From Nitrospiraceae bacterium UBA6898 (GTDB lineage: Bacteria; Nitrospirota; Thermodesulfovibrionia; Thermodesulfovibrionales; UBA6898): a stretch of DNA of 7,470 bases. Made by a program: the position numbers and the translations under genes. This document shows positions 1-5,123 of this stretch, in pieces; the first letter of the stretch is position 1, and each line of letters opens with the position of its first letter. Under the pieces are notes generated by a model. It was not told the origin of the DNA, did not search any database, and worked only from the letters and a program-made list of their open reading frames with translations. The DNA is taken from NCBI GenBank assembly GCA_002448975.1, contig DKBO01000129.1, positions 1 to 7,470 of the forward strand, given 5' to 3'.

Positions 1-20
1 GCGCCCGCGCGGGGCGCGAC
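1..20 (-). CRISPR. Partial first repeat of a type I-C CRISPR array
   Basis: Read on the minus strand, these bases are GTCGCGCCCCGCGCGGGCGC. This matches the first 20 bases of the usual 32-nt type I-C repeat, whose remaining 12 bases (typically GTGGATTGAAAC) would lie to the left of the window. GCGCCC and GGGCGC within it can pair to form the repeat hairpin. It sits downstream of cas2 after an AT-rich leader, in the same orientation as the cas genes, as expected for the leader-proximal repeat. No spacer is visible, so the array itself is inferred from this fragment and its context. Confidence 0.85.
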
Positions 21-202
21 TGTAAAGCTCTAACTAACGAAAATCAATGCATAATATGACTGTATTTTGCGAACCTGCCTATTTCGCATCTGTGAATCTT
101 TAGTTTTCAAAGAGCGATCTCTAAAACCCTGTGTTTCCAACCGATATCTTAAGGTTCGCGAACCTCCCAGCAAAATCGTGCGTACTGGAGGTTCGCACCG
201 GC
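21..202 (-). promoter_or_regulatory. CRISPR leader between cas2 and the array
   Basis: This 182-base stretch has no gene and lies between the cas2 stop codon and the first repeat. The half nearest the repeat is AT-rich, as leaders are. It should hold the array promoter and the signals that direct Cas1-Cas2 to integrate at the first repeat. On the minus strand there is a possible -10 element (TATTAT, about positions 48-53), but I see no convincing -35, so the promoter is not assigned. An octamer AGGTTCGC recurs in both orientations (69-76, 152-165, 189-196). Leader identity rests on position and composition. Confidence 0.75.
152..165. repeat. Perfect 14-bp palindrome AGGTTCGCGAACCT in the leader
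   Basis: AGGTTCGCGAACCT reads the same on both strands. Half of it (158-167, GCGAACCTCC) also pairs with GGAGGTTCGC at 187-196, giving a 10-bp stem with a 19-nt loop that begins 6 nt after the cas2 stop. A further half-site lies at 69-76. The stem has no T-tract after it, so it is not a standard intrinsic terminator. A protein-binding site or an mRNA 3'-end structure are both possible. Confidence 0.6.
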
Positions 203-493
203 TCAAATAAGCAACGGGCCTTCCTGATCGAATGGTTCATTAGCTCCCAAATGCTCGACCCTGTGCTTCCAGTTCGAACCAAGATAATAAAATCGAAGGC
301 TGTCCTTCTCCTTATTAATCTCCGCTTCCAGTCGTGCCTTCAAAACTGTCCACTGCGCAGGATCAACAATGCATTCAAACACCGACTTCTGCACTCTCTG
401 CCCGAAATCTTCACATGCACGCGCAACTCTGCGGAGGCGGCGCTGACCTCCTTCGTCCGATGTGGCGACATCGTAGCTCACGATGACAAACAT
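203..493 (-). CDS. cas2: CRISPR-associated protein Cas2 (type I-C)
   Basis: Cas2 is the small ferredoxin-fold protein that bridges two Cas1 dimers in the spacer-integration complex. The 96-residue length is normal. Near the N-terminus is the conserved strand FVIVSYDV with the invariant Asp8. It is followed by RRLRRVARACEDFGQRVQKS and FEC (residues 18-41) and by DSLRFYYLGSNWK (64-76), all typical of the I-C/I-E-like Cas2 group with the sequence order seen in cas4-cas1-cas2 modules. The ATG start is 9 nt after the cas1 stop. A Shine-Dalgarno GAGG overlaps that stop, so translation is probably coupled to cas1. It is the last gene before the leader. Integrity looks complete and the family assignment is firm. 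Confidence 0.97.
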   Translation of the reverse strand: MFVIVSYDVATSDEGGQRRLRRVARACEDFGQRVQKSVFECIVDPAQWTVLKARLEAEINKEKDSLRFYYLGSNWKHRVEHLGANEPFDQEGPLLI

Positions 494-502
494 AATGTGA
501 CC

Positions 503-1534
503 TCACTTCCAGAAAAACGGCGGGTAACTATCAAGGTCACCCCTGAGGTGGCGGGCAAGAAGCATTGCCTGAATATGCGGCAAAAGCCCAACACTGACCT
601 TCTCATTGATAAACGGGTGAAGCACCTCATCCTGTTTGCGCTTTTGATATGCAACAAGCACAGCCTTTCTCGTATCATCCTCCATCATTACCGCCCCTGA
701 CTCTTTTTTGTTGAACCCTTTACCCTGTACCTGGCAGAGATTAATCAGCGAAAGGGCAAGCCTGTCAGCCAGGAATGGGCGAAATTCCTCCATGATATCC
801 AGAGCGAGCCCATAGCGCCCTGGCCTGTCCCTGTGCAGGAATCCTACAGCAGGATCAAGTCCCACAGCTTCAAGGGCTGAGCGCACATCATGCATAAGCA
901 GGGTATAGAGAAATGAAAGCAGACAGTTCACATTGTCGAGCGGGGGGCGCCGGTTTCGTTCGCTAAAGGCAAATTCATCCTTTTGGCAGGTGATGAGATG
1001 GTCAAAAACACCGAAATAGGTGTTTGCTGAATCGCCTTCTATCCCCCGAACCGTGTCCAGAGAGTAATCACCTTGCAGTCTTCTTAATGCATTGGCAAGC
1101 GCCTGCGAGGCTCGTGAAACTGCTTCTGCTTCAATCTTTTCGGCATGGTCTCTCAGCGATCTCTGAAGAACAGCCCGGCAATTTGCAAGCTTCCCGGTCA
1201 GTGCGGCACGTGCTATGGCAGAGGAGGCCTGCAGATCATCTGCCCTGCGGTATTGCTCACGCCTGAGAAGCACATTGCCGGAGACCGGCCCCTGTACCTT
1301 GGCAAGAAAGCCGCCGTTTTCGGTAAGAAAGCTGATAGCCACACCGCTCTCTGCACAAAAACCCATCAGGAAAGGGCTGCATGAGACCTGGCCGAAACAG
1401 ACGATACCGCCGATGGTGTGCACAGGTATGCGAAGAGCTACTTCACCATCAACTTTCACGGCAACAGTCTCCCCGTCCTTCTGGAGATACGCACCCTGAG
1501 TTGTCACGTACAGTGTGTTAAGAAGTTTTTTCAT
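503..1534 (-). CDS. cas1: CRISPR-associated endonuclease/integrase Cas1 (type I-C)
   Basis: Cas1 is the metal-dependent integrase that inserts protospacers at the leader-repeat junction. The 343 residues are full length for I-C Cas1. The N-terminal beta domain occupies roughly 1-85 (LLNTLYVTTQGAYLQKDGE at the start), followed by the helical catalytic domain. Expected metal ligands are present: Glu166 in RGIEGDSANTYF, His234 in GFLHRDRPGRYGLALDIMEEFRP, and the acidic group Asp246/Glu249 in the same motif. The ATG is preceded by GAGG with 5-nt spacing. In most I-C loci cas1 follows cas4 within a few bases. Here a reversed toxin-antitoxin operon separates them, so cas1-cas2 must be reached either by read-through from cas4 or by its own promoter in 1535-1635. 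The reading frame itself is undamaged. Confidence 0.97.
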   Translation of the reverse strand: MKKLLNTLYVTTQGAYLQKDGETVAVKVDGEVALRIPVHTIGGIVCFGQVSCSPFLMGFCAESGVAISFLTENGGFLAKVQGPVSGNVLLRREQYRRADDLQASSAIARAALTGKLANCRAVLQRSLRDHAEKIEAEAVSRASQALANALRRLQGDYSLDTVRGIEGDSANTYFGVFDHLITCQKDEFAFSERNRRPPLDNVNCLLSFLYTLLMHDVRSALEAVGLDPAVGFLHRDRPGRYGLALDIMEEFRPFLADRLALSLINLCQVQGKGFNKKESGAVMMEDDTRKAVLVAYQKRKQDEVLHPFINEKVSVGLLPHIQAMLLARHLRGDLDSYPPFFWK

Positions 1535-1577
1535 CCTGACCTCATCTCATTCTTCCAAGAACCAATCTCTTTGCTAC

Positions 1578-1607
1578 TTGACGAACTCACATCTTTATAC
1601 GTACAAT
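1578..1607 (+). promoter_or_regulatory. Predicted sigma70-type promoter for yefM-yoeB
   Basis: A -35 box TTGACG (1578-1583) and a -10 box TACAAT (1602-1607) are separated by 18 bp. Each differs from consensus at one position. Transcription would start about 1614, just before the antitoxin ribosome binding site. The -10 lies inside the operator palindrome, which suits autorepression by antitoxin or antitoxin-toxin complex. Confidence 0.6.
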
Positions 1608-1624
1608 ATATTGTACAATGTAAA
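1594..1624 (-). promoter_or_regulatory. Possible divergent promoter for cas1-cas2
   Basis: On the minus strand TTTACA (1619-1624) and TATAAA (1594-1599) could serve as -35 and -10 boxes for cas1, but the 19-bp spacing is longer than optimal. The YefM-type operator lies exactly between the two boxes. If real, this promoter would be repressed by the same complex that controls the toxin-antitoxin operon. The call is weak and rests on motif reading alone. Confidence 0.25.
1600..1617. promoter_or_regulatory. YefM-type operator (paired TGTACA-like hexamers)
   Basis: GTACAATATATTGTAC (1601-1616) is a perfect 16-bp palindrome. It contains CGTACA (1600-1605) and TGTACA (1612-1617), whose centres are 12 bp apart. 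The Escherichia coli yefM-yoeB operator is known to consist of TGTACA-centred palindromes with the same spacing, so this is very probably the autoregulatory site. It overlaps the predicted -10 of the toxin-antitoxin promoter. Confidence 0.75.
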
Positions 1625-1635
1625 CGGAGGTCCTT

Positions 1636-1887
1636 ATGAACACCATTACCTATTCAACCGCCCGCTCAAGTCTGGCCTCAGCAATGAAGAAAGTTTGCGA
1701 AGACCATGAGCCGCTCATCATTACGCGCCAGAAACAGGAGTCGGTCGTAATGATCTCTCTTGAAGATTTCACGGCCCTTGAGGAAACCGCATATCTTCTG
1801 CGTGTTCCGAAAAACGCTCGGCGGCTCCTTGAATCCATCGCCGAGCTTGAACGAGGCGGCGGCTCCGAACATGCCCTTGCCGAATGA
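1636..1887 (+). CDS. yefM: Antitoxin YefM (Phd/YefM family) of a type II toxin-antitoxin system
   Basis: YefM binds and neutralises the YoeB ribonuclease with its C-terminal half and represses its own operon with its N-terminal DNA-binding fold. The 83 residues match the family length. The N-terminal YSTARSSLASAMKKVCEDHEP pattern (6-26) followed by IITRQKQESVVMISLEDF (28-45) is characteristic of Phd/YefM, and LEETAYLLRVPKNARRL (48-64) begins the toxin-binding segment. The start is supported by GGAGG five bases upstream. The stop overlaps the yoeB start by 4 bases (ATGA), the classic coupled arrangement. It is oriented against the cas genes and lies between cas4 and cas1, which is unusual for a CRISPR operon. 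All parts look intact, so the pair is probably functional. Confidence 0.96.
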   Translation: MNTITYSTARSSLASAMKKVCEDHEPLIITRQKQESVVMISLEDFTALEETAYLLRVPKNARRLLESIAELERGGGSEHALAE

Positions 1888-2138
1888 AGCTCATTTTTTC
1901 CGAAAATGCCTGGGAGGACTACCTCTACTGGCAGGAGACGGACAGGCAGATGCTCAAACGCATTAACCGGCTCATTCAGGAGATTATGCGTGACCCGTTC
2001 ACTGGCAGTGGGAAGCCTGAGCCACTGAAACATGGACTCTCCGGCTACTGGTCGAGACGCATTAATGACGAGCACCGTATTATCTACCGACCCTCCGTAG
2101 ATGCCGTCCTTATTGCTCAACTGCGATATCATTACTGA
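1884..2138 (+). CDS. yoeB: Toxin YoeB, ribosome-dependent mRNA interferase
   Basis: YoeB is a RelE-fold toxin that cleaves mRNA in the ribosomal A site when YefM is degraded, stopping translation. The 84-residue product has the same length as Escherichia coli YoeB and closely resembles it throughout: MKLIFSENAWEDYLYWQETD at the start, GKPEPLKHGLSGYWSRRI in the middle and RYHY at the end. The catalytic residues known from the family are all present at the expected positions: Glu46, Arg65, His83 and Tyr84. It overlaps yefM by 4 bases. It ends 31 bases from the cas4 stop in convergent orientation, with no visible terminator between them, so its transcript may run antisense into cas4. There is no sign of decay, which argues the antitoxin is needed by the host. 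Confidence 0.97.
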   Translation: MKLIFSENAWEDYLYWQETDRQMLKRINRLIQEIMRDPFTGSGKPEPLKHGLSGYWSRRINDEHRIIYRPSVDAVLIAQLRYHY

Positions 2139-2169
2139 GAAAGTTCCTCCCACGTTTCCTTATTGCTGG

Positions 2170-2814
2170 TCATTCAGCCTCCATTGCAGCCAACAGATAT
2201 CTTTTCGCTGACCTCGGCTTGCCGCAGGTCTTGGGCATGCAGAGTTCAAGCAGCGAGCATTTCTCGCATTTCTTCGCGTATTCGGCTTGCGGTGTTACTC
2301 CGCCTGCGATAAGTTCATGCACCTTATGTGCAATCTCCTCAGTCTCAGTGCGAAGCCTCTCGTCAAATACAACATCCTCCCTGCGTCGCGTCTGTCCATA
2401 GAAAAGAGCGCCTGCCGGAATGTCCACGTTAAGCATCTCCTCCAGACAGATTGCCTGGGCGCAGAGCTGAACCTTATCGCAGTCGTCTATCTTCGGCTTG
2501 CCGCGCTTGTACTCCACTGGAAACGGCAGCCATGTGCCGTCAGCCTGACGATGAAACTCCACGACATCCGCCTTGCCGATAAGCCCAAGCCTCAGTGACC
2601 TCATGGGCACACTGTAGTCGATGCGGACATCTCTTCGCGATTCGAACTTGTTACTATCGGCCTTGTCGTGCATGATGCGGCCCTGCGCTGTGAATAGGTT
2701 CTCGCTCCAAACCTGTTCGATGTGGATCAGGGCGCACTGCCGCGTGCAGTACACAAAATGCTGCAGCGACGACAGCTGAATCAGATCATCCAAAGTATAG
2801 GTCTTATGGGTCAT
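2170..2814 (-). CDS. cas4: CRISPR-associated exonuclease Cas4 (type I-C)
   Basis: Cas4 is a RecB-like iron-sulfur nuclease that works with Cas1-Cas2 to select PAM-containing prespacers and trim their ends. The 214 residues are normal for I-C Cas4. Four cluster cysteines are visible: Cys23 (VYCTRQCALIHIEQVW) and Cys183, Cys186 and Cys192 (KKCEKCSLLELC). RecB-nuclease residues include His49 (GRIMHD), Asp83 (GKADVVEF), Glu101 and Lys103 (VEYKRGK) and Gln116. The ATG is only 7 nt after the stop of the upstream four-helix-bundle gene and has no recognisable Shine-Dalgarno, so initiation probably depends on translational coupling. The first residues MTHKTYT are encoded by a 9-nt-periodic repeat also found inside the upstream gene. 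The usual neighbour cas1 is displaced by the toxin-antitoxin operon. Confidence 0.95.
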   Translation of the reverse strand: MTHKTYTLDDLIQLSSLQHFVYCTRQCALIHIEQVWSENLFTAQGRIMHDKADSNKFESRRDVRIDYSVPMRSLRLGLIGKADVVEFHRQADGTWLPFPVEYKRGKPKIDDCDKVQLCAQAICLEEMLNVDIPAGALFYGQTRRREDVVFDERLRTETEEIAHKVHELIAGGVTPQAEYAKKCEKCSLLELCMPKTCGKPRSAKRYLLAAMEAE

Positions 2815-2826
2815 ATAGGACTTATC
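2791..2826 (-). repeat. Copy B of a 9-nt-periodic repeat spanning the cas4 start
   Basis: On the minus strand the units TCCTATATG, ACCCATAAG and ACCTATACT follow GATAAG. They resemble copy A at 2987-3022 at 28 of 36 positions by hand alignment. The repeat covers the stop codon of the upstream gene, the 7-nt gap and the cas4 start, so the cas4 ATG is part of a repeat unit. Confidence 0.7.
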
Positions 2827-3391
2827 GCCTTCGGCTGCGCGCTTCCGAGCGCGCTTTGTAAAGCCTTTCGGTGAACCCGCCCACTTCCAGAAAAGCCTTT
2901 TCCAAAGAACGCAGCTGCTGATCGAGCAAATAATTCGCCTGATGGATCAGGCAGATCAGAGCGTTCGCCGCCACATCAGGGGAAGACTCAATATGGGTCT
3001 TATAGGTCGCATAGGACCTATCGTTGCTGTAGGCGAGCCTGCGTACAGCAACGGCTGTCGGATGGTCTTTTCCCCAGATCGGCAGATCCTTCTGCCGCAG
3101 GAAGTCCTGGAAGTCCAGAAGCAGCTCCTCAAGGCTCGCCCGCGCCACACCGATGAGCTTCAGTTCGGTCTTCTTGGAAGTGCCTGAGGCCATGCTGCCC
3201 TCCGCGATGTTCTGCTTGCCGCTCCTGGCAGCCTGCACCATCTGGTCATGCGTGCGCGAGCGGATGTTTATGAAGCGGTCGCAAAAAAACACTGTGGCGT
3301 CGTACACAATCTCCGCCATTTTGTAGGACTGAAGATCCCTGTACCCACCGTGAGGTGGGATGAGCTGCGAGAAATCTTCTTGGTCAGCCAT
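2822..3391 (-). CDS. Four-helix-bundle (23S rRNA intervening-sequence-like) suffix-domain protein
   Basis: This 189-residue protein belongs to the four-helix-bundle family first seen in 23S rRNA intervening sequences. The same fold is used by the Avd proteins of diversity-generating retroelements. The hallmark RSRTHDQMVQAARSGKQNIAEG (44-65) and KKTELKLIGVARASLEELL (73-91) form helices 2 and 3, with helix 1 at about 20-43. The C-terminal part (137-176: NALICLIHQANYLLDQQLRS, then a GGFTERLY segment) looks like the 'four helix bundle suffix' type. A very basic tail, RSEARSRRR, suggests nucleic-acid contact. Its cellular role is unknown. It lies in the operon direction, 14 nt after cas7 with an SD overlapping the cas7 stop, and 7 nt before cas4, so it is co-transcribed. 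Type I-C loci do not normally contain it. Residues 124-135 are encoded by a short 9-nt repeat. Confidence 0.9.
   Translation of the reverse strand: MADQEDFSQLIPPHGGYRDLQSYKMAEIVYDATVFFCDRFINIRSRTHDQMVQAARSGKQNIAEGSMASGTSKKTELKLIGVARASLEELLLDFQDFLRQKDLPIWGKDHPTAVAVRRLAYSNDRSYATYKTHIESSPDVAANALICLIHQANYLLDQQLRSLEKAFLEVGGFTERLYKARSEARSRRR
2987..3022 (-). repeat. Copy A of a 9-nt-periodic repeat inside the four-helix-bundle gene
   Basis: On the minus strand GATAGG is followed by TCCTATGCG, ACCTATAAG and ACCCATATT, encoding DRSYATYKTHIE (residues 124-135). This is the linker before the last helix, where length variation should be tolerated. The related copy B lies about 160 bp downstream, over the cas4 start. 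From memory, similar TY(K/R) repeats occur in other members of this family. Confidence 0.7.
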
Positions 3392-3405
3392 GGGTTAGCG
3401 CCCTC

Positions 3406-4683
3406 TTAGCTTGAAGTGCCTGCTTCTTCATGATAAACCTTAGTAAACACCACAGTGTTCACTGGGATTTCCTTATTTCCCCCATTATCCTTCAACTCAC
3501 CTGCTGATATGATCCTAATTTCATTCGCCCCAATTTTAAGAGTCCCTTCCGGAAGAGATACGTTATAGTCACAGAATTGGCTGGGTGATCGATCTTCCTT
3601 TTTCACCTCTTCCTTCAATGCCACCTTAAGCATATCGAATAGGCGATGTGAAGGCGCGTTGCCCCTCGGATTGCTGTGAGTAAACACATAGACGCCGCGA
3701 GGCCTTAAGTGGCGAATTGCTGCATGATCGTTGTCCAAGCCTTTCCAGAGCGCTTCCCAAAAAAGCTCTAAGTCTTTCTCCTTTACGAAGAGATTGTCGC
3801 TGGACATATTAACATCCGGTTTTTCCTGTGCAAGATATGGGCTGTAATGACCGAAGCCTTGATACAGCCCATAATTGACGACAGGCTTTCGGGCCATGGT
3901 ATTTTCCTTTTTCTTCCTGTCTGCCTCTTTAGTGACAGCCTTGCGAGTTATGCCGCAATCCATACGAAATATTGGATTAATAGACTTTGCAAACGTCAGT
4001 TGCATAGGGCCACGGACCTGACCCGCGTTTAGACCTGTAGAAAGAACAGCCCCAAACATGCGGATGTCAAAGTAATCCTGAATCATTTTATCTCTCGTTC
4101 TATTTCGTACTTTTCTATCCAACTTGCTTTTCCCCTTGGCAGCTATGCACATGCGGTCTGCAAGGCTCTTCAGCGCGTCTTCTATATCTTTCTTCTTGGG
4201 AGGATTCTCTTTGAATTCTTCATCATCTTCCAGTGCCTTAACAAATGATTGCAGTACATCATCTTCGACTTTTAGAGCCGCTTTTATCTCTTTTGATTTA
4301 GGTGATTCTCCCTGATAACGAATGGTTTCCTCATCAGATTCTATATTTTCAATTTCATTCATGCCGAAGAATTCGATTAAGAGTTTGTCTTCATTTGTGT
4401 CTCCCAAGGTCACTTCAACCTTCTCTGCGCCACATTCCGTAGCTGCCTTGTCAATTAGTCGGTTTAATGCTGTCTCACTCTGAATGAACATCGGAATTCC
4501 ATAAGTGAGTTGAAGATAATCACGCACCTTGCGTTTGATTGAAACATCTGTCGTAAAGCCGCACATGGTCTCCGGGTCAACTCGCGGCATGTTCCCCGCA
4601 TCCGGATCACCATTGGGGTTAGCTTTTTCAGCGTCAAACAGCAGGATAAAATCATGTCTTTTTGTAGGATCGAGATGAATCAT
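3406..4683 (-). CDS. cas7: CRISPR-associated Cas7 (Csd2 family), type I-C backbone subunit, enlarged
   Basis: Cas7 forms the helical backbone of the I-C Cascade along the crRNA spacer. The family signature NPNGDPDAGNMPRVDPET lies at residues 22-39, RKVR at 51-54, DYFDIRMFGAVLSTG at 203-217, GQVRGPMQLTFAKSINPI at 221-238 and GNAPSHRLFD at 341-350. I chose the ATG at 4683 because AAGGAG lies 8 nt upstream and the protein then starts just before the first conserved strand. An earlier in-frame TTG at 4731 lacks support. The product is 425 residues, whereas I-C Cas7 proteins are usually about 280-300. Most of the excess lies at about 62-195, a Glu/Lys-rich and partly acidic stretch, plus a C-terminal extension after about 380. 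The frame is open and conserved motifs continue on both sides, so this is an insertion and not a fusion error. Confidence 0.95.
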   Translation of the reverse strand: MIHLDPTKRHDFILLFDAEKANPNGDPDAGNMPRVDPETMCGFTTDVSIKRKVRDYLQLTYGIPMFIQSETALNRLIDKAATECGAEKVEVTLGDTNEDKLLIEFFGMNEIENIESDEETIRYQGESPKSKEIKAALKVEDDVLQSFVKALEDDEEFKENPPKKKDIEDALKSLADRMCIAAKGKSKLDRKVRNRTRDKMIQDYFDIRMFGAVLSTGLNAGQVRGPMQLTFAKSINPIFRMDCGITRKAVTKEADRKKKENTMARKPVVNYGLYQGFGHYSPYLAQEKPDVNMSSDNLFVKEKDLELFWEALWKGLDNDHAAIRHLRPRGVYVFTHSNPRGNAPSHRLFDMLKVALKEEVKKEDRSPSQFCDYNVSLPEGTLKIGANEIRIISAGELKDNGGNKEIPVNTVVFTKVYHEEAGTSS

Positions 4684-4691
4684 TGTTGTTT

Positions 4692-4697
4692 CTCCTT
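4692..4697 (-). promoter_or_regulatory. Ribosome binding site that decides the cas7 start
   Basis: AAGGAG on the minus strand lies 8 nt before the ATG at 4683. It favours that start over the in-frame TTG at 4731, which sits 2 nt after the cas8c stop and would add 16 residues lacking family similarity. Confidence 0.8.
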
Positions 4698-4733
4698 TTT
4701 TGTGATTATAGTTTTGCCACAGCATATCCAATG

Positions 4734-5123
4734 TCAGGGACGCTGGCGGCGAAATTCGGCTCTCCGCGTGTAAAAACCTAGGGAAAATTCCGCTTGCTGT
4801 TTCAAAGTAAGAGTCCGTGGGAATCCCCCTTTGTTCTGCAAAGCATCCTGAAGTTCCTCCAACAATTTTTCCACCGTTTCAAACTTCCAGCCCATATTCT
4901 TTCGCAGTCTCGGCATGTGCTGCGAGGTCACCCGCGAGACCAGCATTCCCATGACAGAACAGGGCGCAGATGCTACCGTACTGTAAAATTGGTCAACAAG
5001 GGTTGTGTTGATTTTCCAGTTCATTGAGGCAAGTTGAGCTTCCTCAAGCACTGCGAGAAGACTTCCAGAAAGAAAAGCTGTGCTCTTTGCTTCGACAGAT
5101 GTTTGATCTACATCGTTATTCAT
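4734..5123 (-). CDS. cas11c: Cas11c small subunit, translated from inside cas8c
   Basis: In type I-C systems the small subunit of Cascade is known to be made by internal initiation within cas8c. Here an ATG at codon 523 of cas8c is preceded by a strong Shine-Dalgarno, GGAGGTG, with a 5-nt gap after GGAGG. Initiation there gives a 129-residue protein identical to the Cas8c C-terminus, the expected size for Cas11c. The segment before the site (KSEVNM) is a probable linker, and the product starts just before the helical domain FLSGSLLAVLEEAQLASMNW. Its conserved parts are NTTLVDQFYSTVASAPCSV and the terminal FSLGFYTRRAEF. The helical small subunit would line the belly of Cascade and hold the non-target DNA strand. 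Confidence 0.8.
   Translation of the reverse strand: MNNDVDQTSVEAKSTAFLSGSLLAVLEEAQLASMNWKINTTLVDQFYSTVASAPCSVMGMLVSRVTSQHMPRLRKNMGWKFETVEKLLEELQDALQNKGGFPRTLTLKQQAEFSLGFYTRRAEFRRQRP

Noticed and set aside
158..196. Intrinsic terminator after cas2
   Set aside because: The 10-bp inverted repeat is real, but the loop is 19 nt and no T-tract follows in the direction of transcription.
131..700. 189-codon plus-strand frame over cas2 and the end of cas1
   Set aside because: It is antisense to two certain genes, has no recognisable family features, and starts in the leader without a good ribosome binding site.
1650..2153. 167-codon minus-strand frame opposite yefM-yoeB, in the cas operon direction
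   Set aside because: The sequence is low in family signal and rich in Ser/Arg, as expected for an antisense shadow; both plus-strand genes have firm identities.
1535..2169. A CreTA-like arrangement with a degenerate CRISPR repeat near the toxin-antitoxin genes
   Set aside because: I looked for the conserved repeat end GTGGATTGAAAC, or its complement, in the gaps on both sides of the module and saw no match.
2822..3391. Avd protein of a diversity-generating retroelement
   Set aside because: Only the fold family is shared; no reverse transcriptase, template repeat or variable repeat is visible in the window, and the C-terminal region fits the suffix-domain type.
2806..3395. ACCCAT direct repeat flanking the four-helix-bundle gene as an insertion scar
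   Set aside because: The match is only six bases, one copy is part of the 9-nt repeat, and collapsing the copies does not restore a clean cas7-cas4 junction.
4684..4731. Longer cas7 starting at TTG 4731
   Set aside because: It adds 16 residues without family similarity, uses a weak start codon, and spans the strong Shine-Dalgarno of the ATG at 4683.
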